From positions 1-64,000 of the forward strand of contig NZ_CADEAR010000010.1 of the NCBI RefSeq assembly GCF_902825325.1: a stretch of 64,000 bases of DNA, given 5' to 3'. Below the pieces are notes generated by a model. The model did no database searches. It worked only from the letters and a program-made list of their open reading frames with translations, and was not told the origin of the DNA. This DNA comes from Brucella tritici (GTDB taxonomy: Bacteria > Pseudomonadota > Alphaproteobacteria > Rhizobiales > Rhizobiaceae). Both the position numbers and the translations under genes were made by a program. Of the stretch, positions 1-9,844 are shown piece after piece (position 1 is the first letter of the stretch; each line of letters begins with the position of its first letter).

Positions 1-375
1 GTCCGCTCCTATCAATGAAGGAGCTTATCTCGCGGCATCATTCACAAAAGAAAAGGTGGGATGTTCGTCGCGCTCACAATCAATCTTCTGGTTCACATCA
101 ACAGGCCCTTGTCGGTCGCCGCCCATATAGAGGCGATGTCGATTGCAGCCGAAGCCCGCACCGCTGCCATTATCGAACTTGGCCTCACTGTCGGCGGCAG
201 AGCCGCAACGGGCACCGGAACGGATTGCATCGCCGTTTCAGCTCCACATGGGCAGACTGGAGAGGCGGCATCATATGCGGGCTTGCATACGGATATCGGG
301 GCCGCCCTCGGTGGTGCGGTTTATGACGCAGTGTCCGAAGGCGGCAGGCTCTGGATGAAAGAGCAGGGCTTCTGA
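1..375 (+). pseudogene. cbiZ: Adenosylcobinamide amidohydrolase (CbiZ), 3' part, probably frameshifted
   Basis: CbiZ removes the aminopropanol tail from adenosylcobinamide during cobamide salvage. The open frame from 61 to 375 encodes about 104 residues typical of the C-terminal half of this family: INLLVHINRPLS, then SIAAEARTAAI, then the signature ATGTGTDC and a YAGLHT-IG-A-GG-V end. Full proteins are about 200-230 residues. The frame has a stop at 16-18, so it cannot continue off the left edge. A neighbouring frame (codons from base 2) is open from the window start and reads ...SFTKEKVG just before the join, so the gene looks continuous only if a shift near 62-76 is allowed. I infer a frameshift or small insertion; a short intact gene starting at ATG 61 is the alternative. 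Confidence 0.6.
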
Positions 376-379
376 TCTT

Positions 380-1576
380 TCAGATTTCTGCGGCCGCCCC
401 TTTCGGCTTCAGACGCAGGATAAGCGGCACCAGAACAAGGGCGACAATCGGGAAGACCAGCCAGTTGATGGTTTCCCAGCCGGAAGAATGCAGCAGCGAG
501 CCTGCAAAGAACGAAGCGCAGGCCACAGTGCCGAACATGATGAAATCATTGGCGCCCTGTGCCTTGCCGCGTTCCGCCGGTGTGTGGCAGTCGGTCACCA
601 TGGCGGTCGCGCCGATAAAGCCGAAATTCCAGCCGATGCCGAGGAAGATCAGCGCCCCCCAGAAATGGCCGACATCAAAGCCGCCCAATGCAATGATGGC
701 GGAGAATGCGATCAAAACCAGACCGAGCGCGGTTATCTTTTCCTTGCCGAAACGGGTGATGAGCTTTCCGGTGAAGAAGCTTGGCGCGAACATGGCGAGC
801 ACATGCCACTGGATGCCAAGGGCTGCATGATCAACGGAATGGCCATGGCCGACCATGGCGATGGGCGCAGCCGTCATCACGAAAGTCATCAGGGCATAGG
901 AACAGACACCGGCAGCCACCGAAAGAATGAAGCGCGGCGAACGGAGAATTTCGCCAAGCGGGCGGCCTGTATCATGGATAGCGTTCGGATCTTTCCGGAT
1001 TTTCGGTGCGCGCAGCATGAAAAGGACGGGGAGGGCGAGGAGCCCCAGAACCGCCTGGCTGAGGAAACTGCCTGCGAACATCGCACCCGGAATGGTATCG
1101 CGTGTCCAGATGACGAGCTGTGGCCCGACGATTGCCGCAACGAGCCCACCCACCATGACCCATGAGATGGCGCGCGCCTTCATGTCGCCGGTTGCCGCAT
1201 CGGTGGCCGCAAAACGATAGCTCTGAACATAGGCGGCGTAGAAACCGGCTGTCAGCGTGCCCAGACAGAAGATGACGAACGAGGAGGCAAAAATACCTGC
1301 GGCTGCGATCACACCTGCCGAGGCGCCGACAAGCGCGCCCAGCATATAGGCATTGCGGCGTCCGAATTGGCGCATGAAGAAAGCGGCAGGCAGCGTGCCG
1401 AGCGCAAGGCCGAGATTGAACAGGCTGACGGGAAGCGTAACGAGCGCCGGATCGGAAGACAGTTTCTGGCCCACCAGACCGCCAAGCGAAATCACGATGG
1501 GCGGGCTGGAAGCACCCAATGCCTGTGCAATCGTCAAGATAACAATATTGCGCCGTGCGGCCGTCATGTCGGTCAT
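380..1576 (-). CDS. MFS transporter
   Basis: Integral membrane protein of 398 residues with about twelve hydrophobic segments and an MFS motif A-like loop after TM2 (FFMRQFGRRNAYMLG). It resembles drug/metabolite proton antiporters of the major facilitator superfamily; the substrate cannot be read from sequence. The open frame extends upstream, but I place the start at ATG 1576 because GAGGGG lies 6 bases before it and the extension (rich in His, Cys and Arg) does not look like an MFS N-terminus; a second ATG at 1567 is possible. It is divergent from the PhoX gene, and the shared intergenic region carries a Pho box. It ends 5 bases from the cbiZ remnant in convergent orientation. Confidence 0.8.
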   Translation of the reverse strand: MTDMTAARRNIVILTIAQALGASSPPIVISLGGLVGQKLSSDPALVTLPVSLFNLGLALGTLPAAFFMRQFGRRNAYMLGALVGASAGVIAAAGIFASSFVIFCLGTLTAGFYAAYVQSYRFAATDAATGDMKARAISWVMVGGLVAAIVGPQLVIWTRDTIPGAMFAGSFLSQAVLGLLALPVLFMLRAPKIRKDPNAIHDTGRPLGEILRSPRFILSVAAGVCSYALMTFVMTAAPIAMVGHGHSVDHAALGIQWHVLAMFAPSFFTGKLITRFGKEKITALGLVLIAFSAIIALGGFDVGHFWGALIFLGIGWNFGFIGATAMVTDCHTPAERGKAQGANDFIMFGTVACASFFAGSLLHSSGWETINWLVFPIVALVLVPLILRLKPKGAAAEI

Positions 1577-1711
1577 CGCCAACCCCTCAATGGAAGAAAC
1601 CGGGGTGGTTTTATCGGAAAGCGCATTTGCCAGCAAAATTATTCTATGGACCGGGTAAAAAATTCCCGGCAGGTTTCCGCAGTGGCTAGACCTAATGCAA
1701 GTGTAGTGACA

Positions 1712-1729
1712 ATGTCGTCCGGCTGTCAT
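1712..1729 (+). promoter_or_regulatory. Pho box (PhoB operator)
   Basis: Two 7-mers separated by CCGG: ATGTCGT at 1712-1718 (5 of 7 to the PhoB consensus) and a perfect CTGTCAT at 1723-1729. A weaker third copy, GTGTAGT (4 of 7), sits 11 bases upstream at 1701-1707, giving the 11-base periodicity expected for tandem PhoB dimers. It lies 46 bases before a PhoX-type phosphatase gene, which is the kind of gene the Pho regulon controls. Confidence 0.65.
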
Positions 1730-1774
1730 CAAGTGCTTCTAATTTGCAACTCCACTGTTCGATAGGAGCCAGCA

Positions 1775-3766
1775 ATGTCAGAGAATCTTTCCCAGCAAAG
1801 TCTGTTCAAGACCAGCCAGTTGGAAGAAGCAGATGCCGACCCGCGCAATCCGTCCGATAACCCAACCATGGGCGAAATAATCAGCCGCCGCTTTTCCCGC
1901 CGTGGCTTTCTGCGCGGATCGCTCGCTGTCTCGGCTATTGCGGCAACGGTCAGCCCGCTCGCGCTGCTGAGCGCTGGTGATGCGCGCGCCGCATCCGGTT
2001 CGGCCTTTTCCTTCAAGGAGGTCGAGGCCGGTGTGGATGCTCATCATCATGTCGCGGAAGGCTATGATGCTGATGTGCTTTTGCGCTGGGGCGACAGGCT
2101 TTTCGCCGATGCGCCGGAATTCGATCCGACCAAACAGTCAGCCGAGGCGCAGGCGCGCCAGTTCGGCTACAACAATGATTATGTCGGCTATATCGCCATC
2201 GAGGGTTCGCCCGAACATGGCTTCCTCGTGGTCAATCACGAATATACCAATCCGCACCTGATGTTCCCTGGTCTCGTCAAGATCGTCGGTGGCAAGGTGG
2301 AGCAGGCCCCGCTCTCGAAGGAACAGGTGGATATCGAAATGGCTGCCCATGGCGGCACGATTGTCGAAATCCGTAAGCAGGGCGGCAAGTGGCAGCCGGT
2401 GCTCGACGGTGCAAACAACCGCCGCATCACCTCCAATACCGAGATGGCGCTGAGCGGTCCCGTGGCCGGTCATGATCGCGTCAAGACCAATGCCGATCCA
2501 TCCGGCACCAAGGTTTTCGGCACTGTCAACAATTGCGCAGGCGGCGTCACGCCGTGGGGCACCTACATCATGGCCGAGGAAAACATCCATGGCTATTTCA
2601 TCGGCGAATTGCCGGAAGGTCATGCGGAGACAGCCAATTACAAACGCATGGGTATTCCGGAAGGCGCTTATGAATGGGGACGTTTCTACGACCGTTTCGA
2701 TGTTTCCAAGGAACCGAACGAACCGAACCGCTTCGGCTGGATTGTCGAGGTCGATGTGTCCGATCCGAACTCCGTGCCGAAGAAGCGAACCGCGCTTGGC
2801 CGTTTCAAGCATGAAGGGGCGGAATCCATCGTCAACAAGGATGGGCGTGTGGTCTTCTATCTGGGTGACGACGAACGCTTCGACTATGTCTACAAGTTCG
2901 TGACGGCGGGCAAATTCAACCCGGATGATCGCGCTGCCAATATGAACCTGCTGGATGAAGGCACGCTTCACGTGGCCAAATTCCATGAGGATGGCAAGGT
3001 GGAGTGGATGCCGCTGGTGTTTGGCCAAGGGCCGCTGACCGAGCAGAACGGCTTCAAAAGTCAGGCCGACGTGCTGATCGAGACCCGCCGCGCGGGCGAT
3101 CTTCTCGGCGCCACCAAGATGGACCGCCCGGAAGACGTGCAGCCGAACCCGGTCAATGGCCGCGTCTATGTCATGCTCACCAACAATACCAAGCGCAAGG
3201 ACGAACAGGTGGATGCCGCCAATCCGCGCGCCAAGAACGCCTTCGGCCACATCATCGAGATCGAGGAAGACGGGCAGGATTTTGCCGCCACGACGGGCAA
3301 GTGGGAAGTGCTGCTGAAATGCGGCGATCCAAGTGTGGCCGAAGTTGGTGCCAGCTTCTCCACCGATACGACGCGCAATGGCTGGTTTGGCATGCCGGAC
3401 AACGCTGCCGTCGACAGCGCTGGTCGGCTTTGGGTCGCAACCGATGGCAACAGCAACAAGGATACAGGCCGCACCGACGGGCTTTGGGCAGTTGACACCG
3501 AGGGCGATGCGCGCGCGACCTCGAAACTGTTCTACCGCGTGCCAGTGGGGGCAGAGATGTGCGGTCCGCTGTTTGCACCCGATGATGAGACGGCTTTTGT
3601 TGCTGTACAGCATCCGGGCGATGGCGGCGAGGATTGGGACGGTCATGGCCGTCGGTCCTATTACGAGGACCTGTCCACCCGCTGGCCGGACTTCAAGGAC
3701 GATATGCCGGTGCGGCCTGCCGTGGTGGCAATCACCAATCAGGGTGGCGGCAAGATCGCTGTCTGA
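1775..3766 (+). CDS. phoX: PhoX-family (DUF839) secreted phosphatase
   Basis: Protein of 663 residues with a Tat signal (SRRGFLRG at residues 41-48, then a hydrophobic stretch ending in ARA near 72), so it is expected to be exported folded to the periplasm. The body is the DUF839/PhoX beta-propeller type; these enzymes are calcium- and iron-dependent phosphomonoesterases that release phosphate from organic esters. Typical pieces visible are VNHEYTNPH near 150, NNCAGGVTPWGTY and the EHE/DRPED regions. Length fits the family. The start ATG has GATAGGAGC just upstream. A Pho box lies 46 bases before the start. Catalytic activity of this member is inferred; some DUF839 proteins are uncharacterised. 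Confidence 0.85.
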   Translation: MSENLSQQSLFKTSQLEEADADPRNPSDNPTMGEIISRRFSRRGFLRGSLAVSAIAATVSPLALLSAGDARAASGSAFSFKEVEAGVDAHHHVAEGYDADVLLRWGDRLFADAPEFDPTKQSAEAQARQFGYNNDYVGYIAIEGSPEHGFLVVNHEYTNPHLMFPGLVKIVGGKVEQAPLSKEQVDIEMAAHGGTIVEIRKQGGKWQPVLDGANNRRITSNTEMALSGPVAGHDRVKTNADPSGTKVFGTVNNCAGGVTPWGTYIMAEENIHGYFIGELPEGHAETANYKRMGIPEGAYEWGRFYDRFDVSKEPNEPNRFGWIVEVDVSDPNSVPKKRTALGRFKHEGAESIVNKDGRVVFYLGDDERFDYVYKFVTAGKFNPDDRAANMNLLDEGTLHVAKFHEDGKVEWMPLVFGQGPLTEQNGFKSQADVLIETRRAGDLLGATKMDRPEDVQPNPVNGRVYVMLTNNTKRKDEQVDAANPRAKNAFGHIIEIEEDGQDFAATTGKWEVLLKCGDPSVAEVGASFSTDTTRNGWFGMPDNAAVDSAGRLWVATDGNSNKDTGRTDGLWAVDTEGDARATSKLFYRVPVGAEMCGPLFAPDDETAFVAVQHPGDGGEDWDGHGRRSYYEDLSTRWPDFKDDMPVRPAVVAITNQGGGKIAV

Positions 3767-3769
3767 CAC

Positions 3770-3828
3770 AGCATGTCTCCCGAAGTGGAAACCGGTTTCG
3801 GGTAAAGACATGCGTAAGACAAATAAAT
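3770..3828 (+). repeat. Dispersed palindromic intergenic repeat, copy 1
   Basis: Begins AGCATGTCTCCCGAAGTGG, continues AAACCGGTTTCGGG and ends GACATGCGTAAGACAAATAA. The arms GCATGTC/GACATGC and CCGAA/TTCGG pair, giving a long hairpin. It starts directly after the phoX stop codon. Closest relative in the window is at 24714-24773. Confidence 0.75.
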
Positions 3829-3835
3829 TACGTGC

Positions 3836-3862
3836 GGCCCCCGGTGAAAGCTGGGGGCCTTC
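3836..3862 (+). terminator. Hairpin terminator after phoX
   Basis: GGCCCCC (3836-3842) pairs with GGGGGCC (3853-3859) around a ten-base loop, followed by TTC. The T tract is poor, so strength is uncertain. Confidence 0.5.
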
Positions 3863-3947
3863 GTCAAAGCTTCATGGAAGCGTCAAGCCAGCGATACAAA
3901 GCCAGCCTAATTCCGTTCCTGTATTTGAATTCCAACGGGGACTTATC

Positions 3948-5312
3948 ATGATATCGCGTCTCGTCGCCTCGACCATGCTTGCCGGTGCCGTCGCATTGGC
4001 GTTTCCAGCCTCCGCTGAAGAAAAAGCTTTTCCGGCCACGCTGAAGGCTCATGCCATCCTGCCTGGCAACACGATCATCGCTGCGCCGGATGATGCGGCT
4101 GAACATCTGAAGACATCGGGCAAGTTCACCACCGCCGACCGCAAGCGCGCTGAAGGCATAGGCACTGTTGAAGGCAAGGACGGCGTGCGCAAGACCGGCC
4201 TTTCAGTGCCGTTCGACGGCCAGCCGGTACAGGGCTTTTCCGGCATCAAGACCATGGAAGACGGCAGCTTCTGGTCGCTGTCCGACAATGGTTTCGGCTC
4301 CAAGCTCAATTCGCCGGATGCCATGCTGATGCTGCACAATGTCAAGTTCGACTGGGACAAGGGGACCGTGGAGCGCGTCAAGACCGTATTCTTGAGCGAT
4401 CCGGACAGGAAGGCTCCGTTCCCCATCGTCATGGAAGGCGCGGAAAAGCGCTATCTGACCGGCGCCGACTTCGACGTGGAATCCATCCAGCCAGTGGCGG
4501 ACGGTTTCTGGATCGGCGAGGAATTCGGCCCCTTCCTACTGAAATTCGACACGGACGGCAAGCTGACCGACGTCATCCCGACTTTGGTCGGCGAGACGGA
4601 AGTGGTGTCACCGGACAATCCGAAACTCGCTTTGCCTGCCAATCCGAGCCTCAAACTGCCGTCTTACAATCTGAAGCGCTCCGGCGGCTTCGAGGGGCTT
4701 GCCATGTCGAAGGATGGCTCGAAGCTCTATGGCCTGCTGGAAGGCCCTTTGTTTGTCGATGGTGCGCCGGAAAAGACCGAAAGCGGCAAGACTGGCTTGC
4801 GCGTCATCGAGTTCAATGTCGCCGACAAGAAGTGGACGGGCCGTTCCTGGCTCTATCCGCTAGCGGAAGGTGGCGAAGCCATCGGCGACTTCAATATGCT
4901 GGATGAAACCACGGCGCTGGTCATCGAGCGCGACAATGGCGTCGGCACGGCGGACAAGGCTTGCGCCAATCCGAAGAAGCCGCAGGCCGATTGTTTCGAT
5001 GTGCCGTCGAAGGTCAAGCGCATCTACAAGATCGCTTTCGACGACAGCAATGTCGGCAAGGAAGTGCGCAAGATCGGCTATATCGATCTGCTCGCCATTG
5101 CCGACCCGGAAAACAAGCGCCGCCAGGGCGGGCATGAAGGCATTTACGACATGCCGTTCCTCACCATCGAGAATGTTGATCGGGTGGACGCCACGCATAT
5201 CGTGGTCGGCAACGACAACAATCTGCCGTTCTCGGCTGGCCGTTTCCTCGACAAGGTCGATGACAATGAATTCGTCCTGCTGGAAGTGGGGGAGTTCCTG
5301 AAGGCTGAATGA
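3948..5312 (+). CDS. Secreted phytase-like esterase
   Basis: Protein of 454 residues with a Sec signal peptide (hydrophobic core then FPASA, cleavage near 23). The mature part matches the 'esterase-like activity of phytase' family: SLSDNGFGSKLNSPD near residue 110, GGFEGLAMSKDGSKLYGLLEG, and a late GGHEGIYD segment, arranged as a beta-propeller. Members are periplasmic or secreted; a phosphoesterase role is suggested by the family name and by the PhoX neighbour, but the substrate is unknown. The long open frame upstream (from 3333) overlaps phoX and is a frame artefact: the start at 3948 is set by GGGGAC 7 bases upstream and by the signal peptide. No Pho box was seen directly upstream. Confidence 0.75.
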   Translation: MISRLVASTMLAGAVALAFPASAEEKAFPATLKAHAILPGNTIIAAPDDAAEHLKTSGKFTTADRKRAEGIGTVEGKDGVRKTGLSVPFDGQPVQGFSGIKTMEDGSFWSLSDNGFGSKLNSPDAMLMLHNVKFDWDKGTVERVKTVFLSDPDRKAPFPIVMEGAEKRYLTGADFDVESIQPVADGFWIGEEFGPFLLKFDTDGKLTDVIPTLVGETEVVSPDNPKLALPANPSLKLPSYNLKRSGGFEGLAMSKDGSKLYGLLEGPLFVDGAPEKTESGKTGLRVIEFNVADKKWTGRSWLYPLAEGGEAIGDFNMLDETTALVIERDNGVGTADKACANPKKPQADCFDVPSKVKRIYKIAFDDSNVGKEVRKIGYIDLLAIADPENKRRQGGHEGIYDMPFLTIENVDRVDATHIVVGNDNNLPFSAGRFLDKVDDNEFVLLEVGEFLKAE

Positions 5313-5321
5313 TCCTTCTGA

Positions 5322-6374
<1,053 letters not shown>

Positions 6375-6452
6375 AAATCCGGGGCTGTTTGTGCCAATTT
6401 CGCTCATTTTGAGCGGAAAACTGCACAAAAACCGCTTGTCAAATATGGCGAA

Positions 6453-6486
6453 GAAGCCGCGAGAATAAGGCGCTCGCGGCTTCTTT
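6453..6486. terminator. Bidirectional terminator
   Basis: Eleven-base stem GAAGCCGCGAG (6453-6463) / CTCGCGGCTTC (6473-6483), with TTT after it on the plus strand and AA before it. It sits between the convergent ribokinase and nucleoside hydrolase genes. Confidence 0.8.
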
Positions 6487-6502
6487 ATGGCTATTTTGTG
6501 AT

Positions 6503-7438
6503 TTAGAGCGTTGCGAGACGTTCGGTCAGCAGGCTGAAGAAGCCGTCTGCATCCACATCCTTGATGAAAAGCGCGTTCTTCGGGCGGTCGGTCACTTCCC
6601 ACCAGTCGACGACTGTTTCGCCGATCGTGAGTTCCGAATTGATCTCGATTTCCACATTGCATTCCCGTCCGGAATAGAGTTCCGGCTTGATGAGATAGGC
6701 GATGACGTTCGGGTCGTGCAGCGGGCCGCCATCGGTGCCGTACTTGGCTTCGTCATAACGCTCGAAGAATTCGAGCCATGCCGCGACGACTTCGCCAACA
6801 TGGGTGCCGATACCGCGAATGGCGGCGATGCGCTTTTCGGTGGTCAGAACTTTGTGCGTGACATCAAGCGGCATCATGGTGATCTTGATGCCGGATTTGA
6901 ACACGACCGCAGCGGCGTGCGGATCGACATAGATGTTGAATTCCGCCGATGGCGTGATGTTGCCGCCCTCGAAATAGCCGCCACCCATCAGCACGATTTC
7001 CTTGACGCGCTCAGCAATCTTCGGCTCGCGGATCAGGGCGGATGCGATGTTGGTGAGCGGTCCGAGCGGGCAGAGCGTGACGGTGCCGGGCTCTTCCTTC
7101 ATCAGCGTTTCGATAATGAAATCGACGCCATGCTGCGCCTGAAGCGGCATGTCCGGGGCGGGTAGGTCGTAACCGTCGAGACCGGTCTTGCCATGGACGT
7201 TTTCAGCCGTCACGAGCGGGCGTACCAGAGGGCGGATGGAGCCTGCGAAAACCTTGGTTTCGGGCTTCTTCGCCACTTCGCAGATGGTGCGGGCATTGAT
7301 TTCGGTGCGCGCCAGCGGGCCGTTGCCCGCAACGGCGGTGATGCCGAGAATGTCGAGTTCCGGGCTTGCGAGCGCCAGAAGAATGGCGACGGCATCGTCC
7401 TGACCGGGATCGGTATCGATAATGATTTTACGGGCCAT
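6503..7438 (-). CDS. Inosine-uridine preferring nucleoside hydrolase
   Basis: 311-residue cytosolic enzyme that hydrolyses the N-glycosidic bond of ribonucleosides, giving ribose and a free base. The calcium-binding DTDPGQDDA motif is at residues 8-16, and the family's VLMGGGY and AEFNIYVDPHAA segments follow; length is standard. It is the last gene of a minus-strand operon with a BMP-type nucleoside importer, and a ribokinase converges on it. Purine versus pyrimidine preference cannot be read. A dispersed repeat (7458-7516) separates it from the upstream ADP-ribosylglycohydrolase gene. Confidence 0.88.
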   Translation of the reverse strand: MARKIIIDTDPGQDDAVAILLALASPELDILGITAVAGNGPLARTEINARTICEVAKKPETKVFAGSIRPLVRPLVTAENVHGKTGLDGYDLPAPDMPLQAQHGVDFIIETLMKEEPGTVTLCPLGPLTNIASALIREPKIAERVKEIVLMGGGYFEGGNITPSAEFNIYVDPHAAAVVFKSGIKITMMPLDVTHKVLTTEKRIAAIRGIGTHVGEVVAAWLEFFERYDEAKYGTDGGPLHDPNVIAYLIKPELYSGRECNVEIEINSELTIGETVVDWWEVTDRPKNALFIKDVDADGFFSLLTERLATL

Positions 7439-7457
7439 GATGAGGGGCTTTCTGCGT

Positions 7458-7516
7458 TAAAGCTTTTCCAGCAAAAGTGTGAAGCGGTTTTGCGTTCGGA
7501 AAAGCGTGACAAAGAT
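7458..7516 (+). repeat. Dispersed palindromic intergenic repeat, copy 2
   Basis: AAAGCTTTTCCAGCAAAAG followed by TGTGAAGCGGTTTTGCG and TCGGAAAAGCGTGACAAAG; AAAAGTGTGAAGCGGTTTT is the shared core. It fills most of the gap between two genes of the nucleoside operon, so it is probably transcribed. Confidence 0.75.
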
Positions 7517-8902
7517 TTAAACTGCGTTGCGCGCTGCACTGACCGTCTGGTCGACAAGCGCGTCGAAGGAGATTTTCGCCGGGCGGCGCATGTAGGTGAC
7601 GATGTCGTCGGCCAGAAGCGGCTTCGACCACCGTTCAGCGATGATGCCGGAGCCGCGCTGGATGGCGATGACGCAAAGGATCTGCGCGGCATTGCAATCA
7701 ACGTCGTGGCCGATCCCGCAGACAATTTCCAGCGTTCGATCGAAATCGCTTTCGCCGAACCACAGGGCAATCACTTGCGCCGCTGCATTCGGATAGACGT
7801 GAATCCAGTTATATTCGGCATATTCCGCGTCGCATTTCGCCCATGCGTCCTGCCAGTTGTCGGCAGAACGGCAGGCATCGAGTGCGAAGGCCAGAACCGC
7901 ACCATATTCGGTTTCGGTCGGGAAAAGCGCTGCCGTCGAGACCAGCAATTCGCGTGTGTCGCTGACAGCAAAGGCGCGCGCTGCCATGACAGCGTTGAAA
8001 ACTTCGCCCAGAATACCGTTTCCGGCATGGGAGATTTCCGCGTCCATATAGGCGAGGCGGGCGGCCTCGCGGGCGCGGCCTGGCACGACCATGCCGCAGA
8101 TGACGCCGCGCATCTGTGCACCGATCCATTCATCGAACGGATTGTCGGACGTGCCGGTTTCAGGGGCGGTGAGGCCGCGCCGCATGTTGGAAAGCGCGAT
8201 TGCCTCTGCCGACCAGCCAAGCGGGATCAGCGAGGTCCAGCGCTCGGCAATGTCGGCGCTGGTCACAGCAGAACCCTTGTCGCTGAAGGCCTCCAGAAAG
8301 GCGATCTCGAAGGTGATGTCGTCATTATAGGTGTTGGGCTCGCGCACATAATCGCGGATCGGGCCGAAAACCTCCATGATATTTTCCGCCGTATAGCCTT
8401 CGAGCGCCGTACCGGCCGCAGCTCCGACAAGCTGTGCCATCCAGGCGGCTGCGGTGCGGTCACGGAAATCATCGGACTGGACGGCATAGAGCACATCGTC
8501 AGGCCATTGAACTGTAGCGTCGAATTCGTCCCACGACCCGTAACGCACCGTCTTTTGTGACGGATGATCCGGATCAGGCCGTGCGGCGTGCATCAAGACA
8601 CGCAGGCGCATGTCGATGCGATAGAGCGTCTCAAAGTCACCGCGTTCAAGTGCCGTCAGCCCATCGCGAAGAAGTTCTTCATAAGGGGCAAGAACAAAGC
8701 CCTTGTTTTCCAGCGATTGCAGCGCACCGGCCATCAGGCATTCAGGCGCTGCCGATCCCGGCACATTGCTTTTCCAGAACATCGCCATGAGGTCATCCTG
8801 CGCCTTCATGACGGCACTTGCATCCCAAGTCTGTTCTTCCGCCGTGCGCACCACCGGTTTCGTATCGCGCAGCAGATCACGGGTCAGTTCCCAAGCCTTC
8901 AT
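7517..8902 (-). CDS. ADP-ribosylglycohydrolase family protein
   Basis: 461 residues of the ADP-ribosyl-glycohydrolase fold (PF03747-like). Metal-binding positions are recognisable though divergent: YNDDITFEIAFLEA replaces the usual TDDT block, and GHDVDCNAAQILCVIA replaces the C-terminal DTDTNAA-type block. The N-terminal 90 residues are unlike classic members. It is cotranscribed with the nucleoside hydrolase and importer, and starts 45 bases after the permease gene. Known family members cleave ADP-ribose from proteins or small molecules; in this context cleavage of an ADP-ribosyl compound or a nucleoside N-glycosidic bond is plausible but unproven. Start has GAGAG upstream. Confidence 0.75.
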   Translation of the reverse strand: MKAWELTRDLLRDTKPVVRTAEEQTWDASAVMKAQDDLMAMFWKSNVPGSAAPECLMAGALQSLENKGFVLAPYEELLRDGLTALERGDFETLYRIDMRLRVLMHAARPDPDHPSQKTVRYGSWDEFDATVQWPDDVLYAVQSDDFRDRTAAAWMAQLVGAAAGTALEGYTAENIMEVFGPIRDYVREPNTYNDDITFEIAFLEAFSDKGSAVTSADIAERWTSLIPLGWSAEAIALSNMRRGLTAPETGTSDNPFDEWIGAQMRGVICGMVVPGRAREAARLAYMDAEISHAGNGILGEVFNAVMAARAFAVSDTRELLVSTAALFPTETEYGAVLAFALDACRSADNWQDAWAKCDAEYAEYNWIHVYPNAAAQVIALWFGESDFDRTLEIVCGIGHDVDCNAAQILCVIAIQRGSGIIAERWSKPLLADDIVTYMRRPAKISFDALVDQTVSAARNAV

Positions 8903-8947
8903 TTCACTCTCATTTCAGTATTCTGGTCAGTATTCTGATCATGCATT

Positions 8948-9844
8948 TCAGGAGTTTTTCAGTTGCTTTGCGCGCCGCTGACGGCGCGCTGCGTGGATCG
9001 TCAGCACGACGACCGGGACGAGATAAGGGATCATCTGCATCAGTTCGAACGGCAATCCGAGGCTTTGAAGCGTGATGGCGAAAGATTCCGCCGCCGCAAG
9101 AACCAGGCTCGCCACAAGCGTGCCCCATGCTGTGCCCTGTCCCATGACTTCCGCCGCAATGGCGATGAAACCGCGACCGGCGGTCATGTTCTGGGCAAAC
9201 CAGGTGACATAGCCGAGCGACAGATAGGCACCGGCTGCGCCGCCGAAGAGACCGGACAGGACAAGCGCCATCATCTGCACCCGGCCCGTATGGATACCGG
9301 CGGCACGTGCCGATTTCGGATCGACGCCGGTGGCGCGCAGATGCAGGCCGAAGCGCGTGCGCATCATCAGAAGGCTGACCGCGGGGACGGCGAGAAGGGC
9401 TACGAAGGTCAATATGTGAATATTGCCGATGAAGGGCACCGGCAGGCTTGGCAGCGCGCCGCTTTTGAGGGCGCCGGACATGCCCTTGTCGCCCGTTGCA
9501 AGAAAAAGCCCGAGCGTTGTTGCTGCCGCAGCGGCGATGTTGAGCGCGATGCCGGTCATGATGAGATCGGTGCCCAGCCGGTTGACCGAAAGCGACATCA
9601 GCCAGCCGAGCGCCGCACCTGTGATGAGCGCGGCCAGCAGGCCGACAGCCGGGCTTCCGGTGGCAGCGCTCGCCAGAACGGCAATGAGTGCTGCCGACAG
9701 CATCATGCCTTCCATGCCGATATTGAGGACCCCTGCGCGGTCGGAAATCATCACGCCAAGCGCTGCAAGCAGCAATGGTGTGGCCACGCGCAAAATGGTG
9801 CCGATGAAGGATGGATCGAGAATTTGTGCGAGAACCATGCTCAT
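8948..9844 (-). CDS. Nucleoside-type ABC permease (NupQ/YufQ-like)
   Basis: 298-residue inner-membrane protein of the branched-chain/BMP-associated permease family, with eight or so membrane segments and the family's GMEGMMLSAALIA and GLHLRATGVDPKSARAAGI segments. It would pair with the permease encoded just upstream, overlapping it by ATGA, to import nucleosides with the double ATPase and the BMP-family binding protein of this operon. Substrate specificity comes from relatives and from the neighbouring nucleoside hydrolase. Confidence 0.85.
   Translation of the reverse strand: MSMVLAQILDPSFIGTILRVATPLLLAALGVMISDRAGVLNIGMEGMMLSAALIAVLASAATGSPAVGLLAALITGAALGWLMSLSVNRLGTDLIMTGIALNIAAAAATTLGLFLATGDKGMSGALKSGALPSLPVPFIGNIHILTFVALLAVPAVSLLMMRTRFGLHLRATGVDPKSARAAGIHTGRVQMMALVLSGLFGGAAGAYLSLGYVTWFAQNMTAGRGFIAIAAEVMGQGTAWGTLVASLVLAAAESFAITLQSLGLPFELMQMIPYLVPVVVLTIHAARRQRRAKQLKNS

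Noticed and set aside
2138..3811. 557-codon minus-strand frame opposite phoX
   Set aside because: Shadow of phoX, rich in His and Arg, with no domain.
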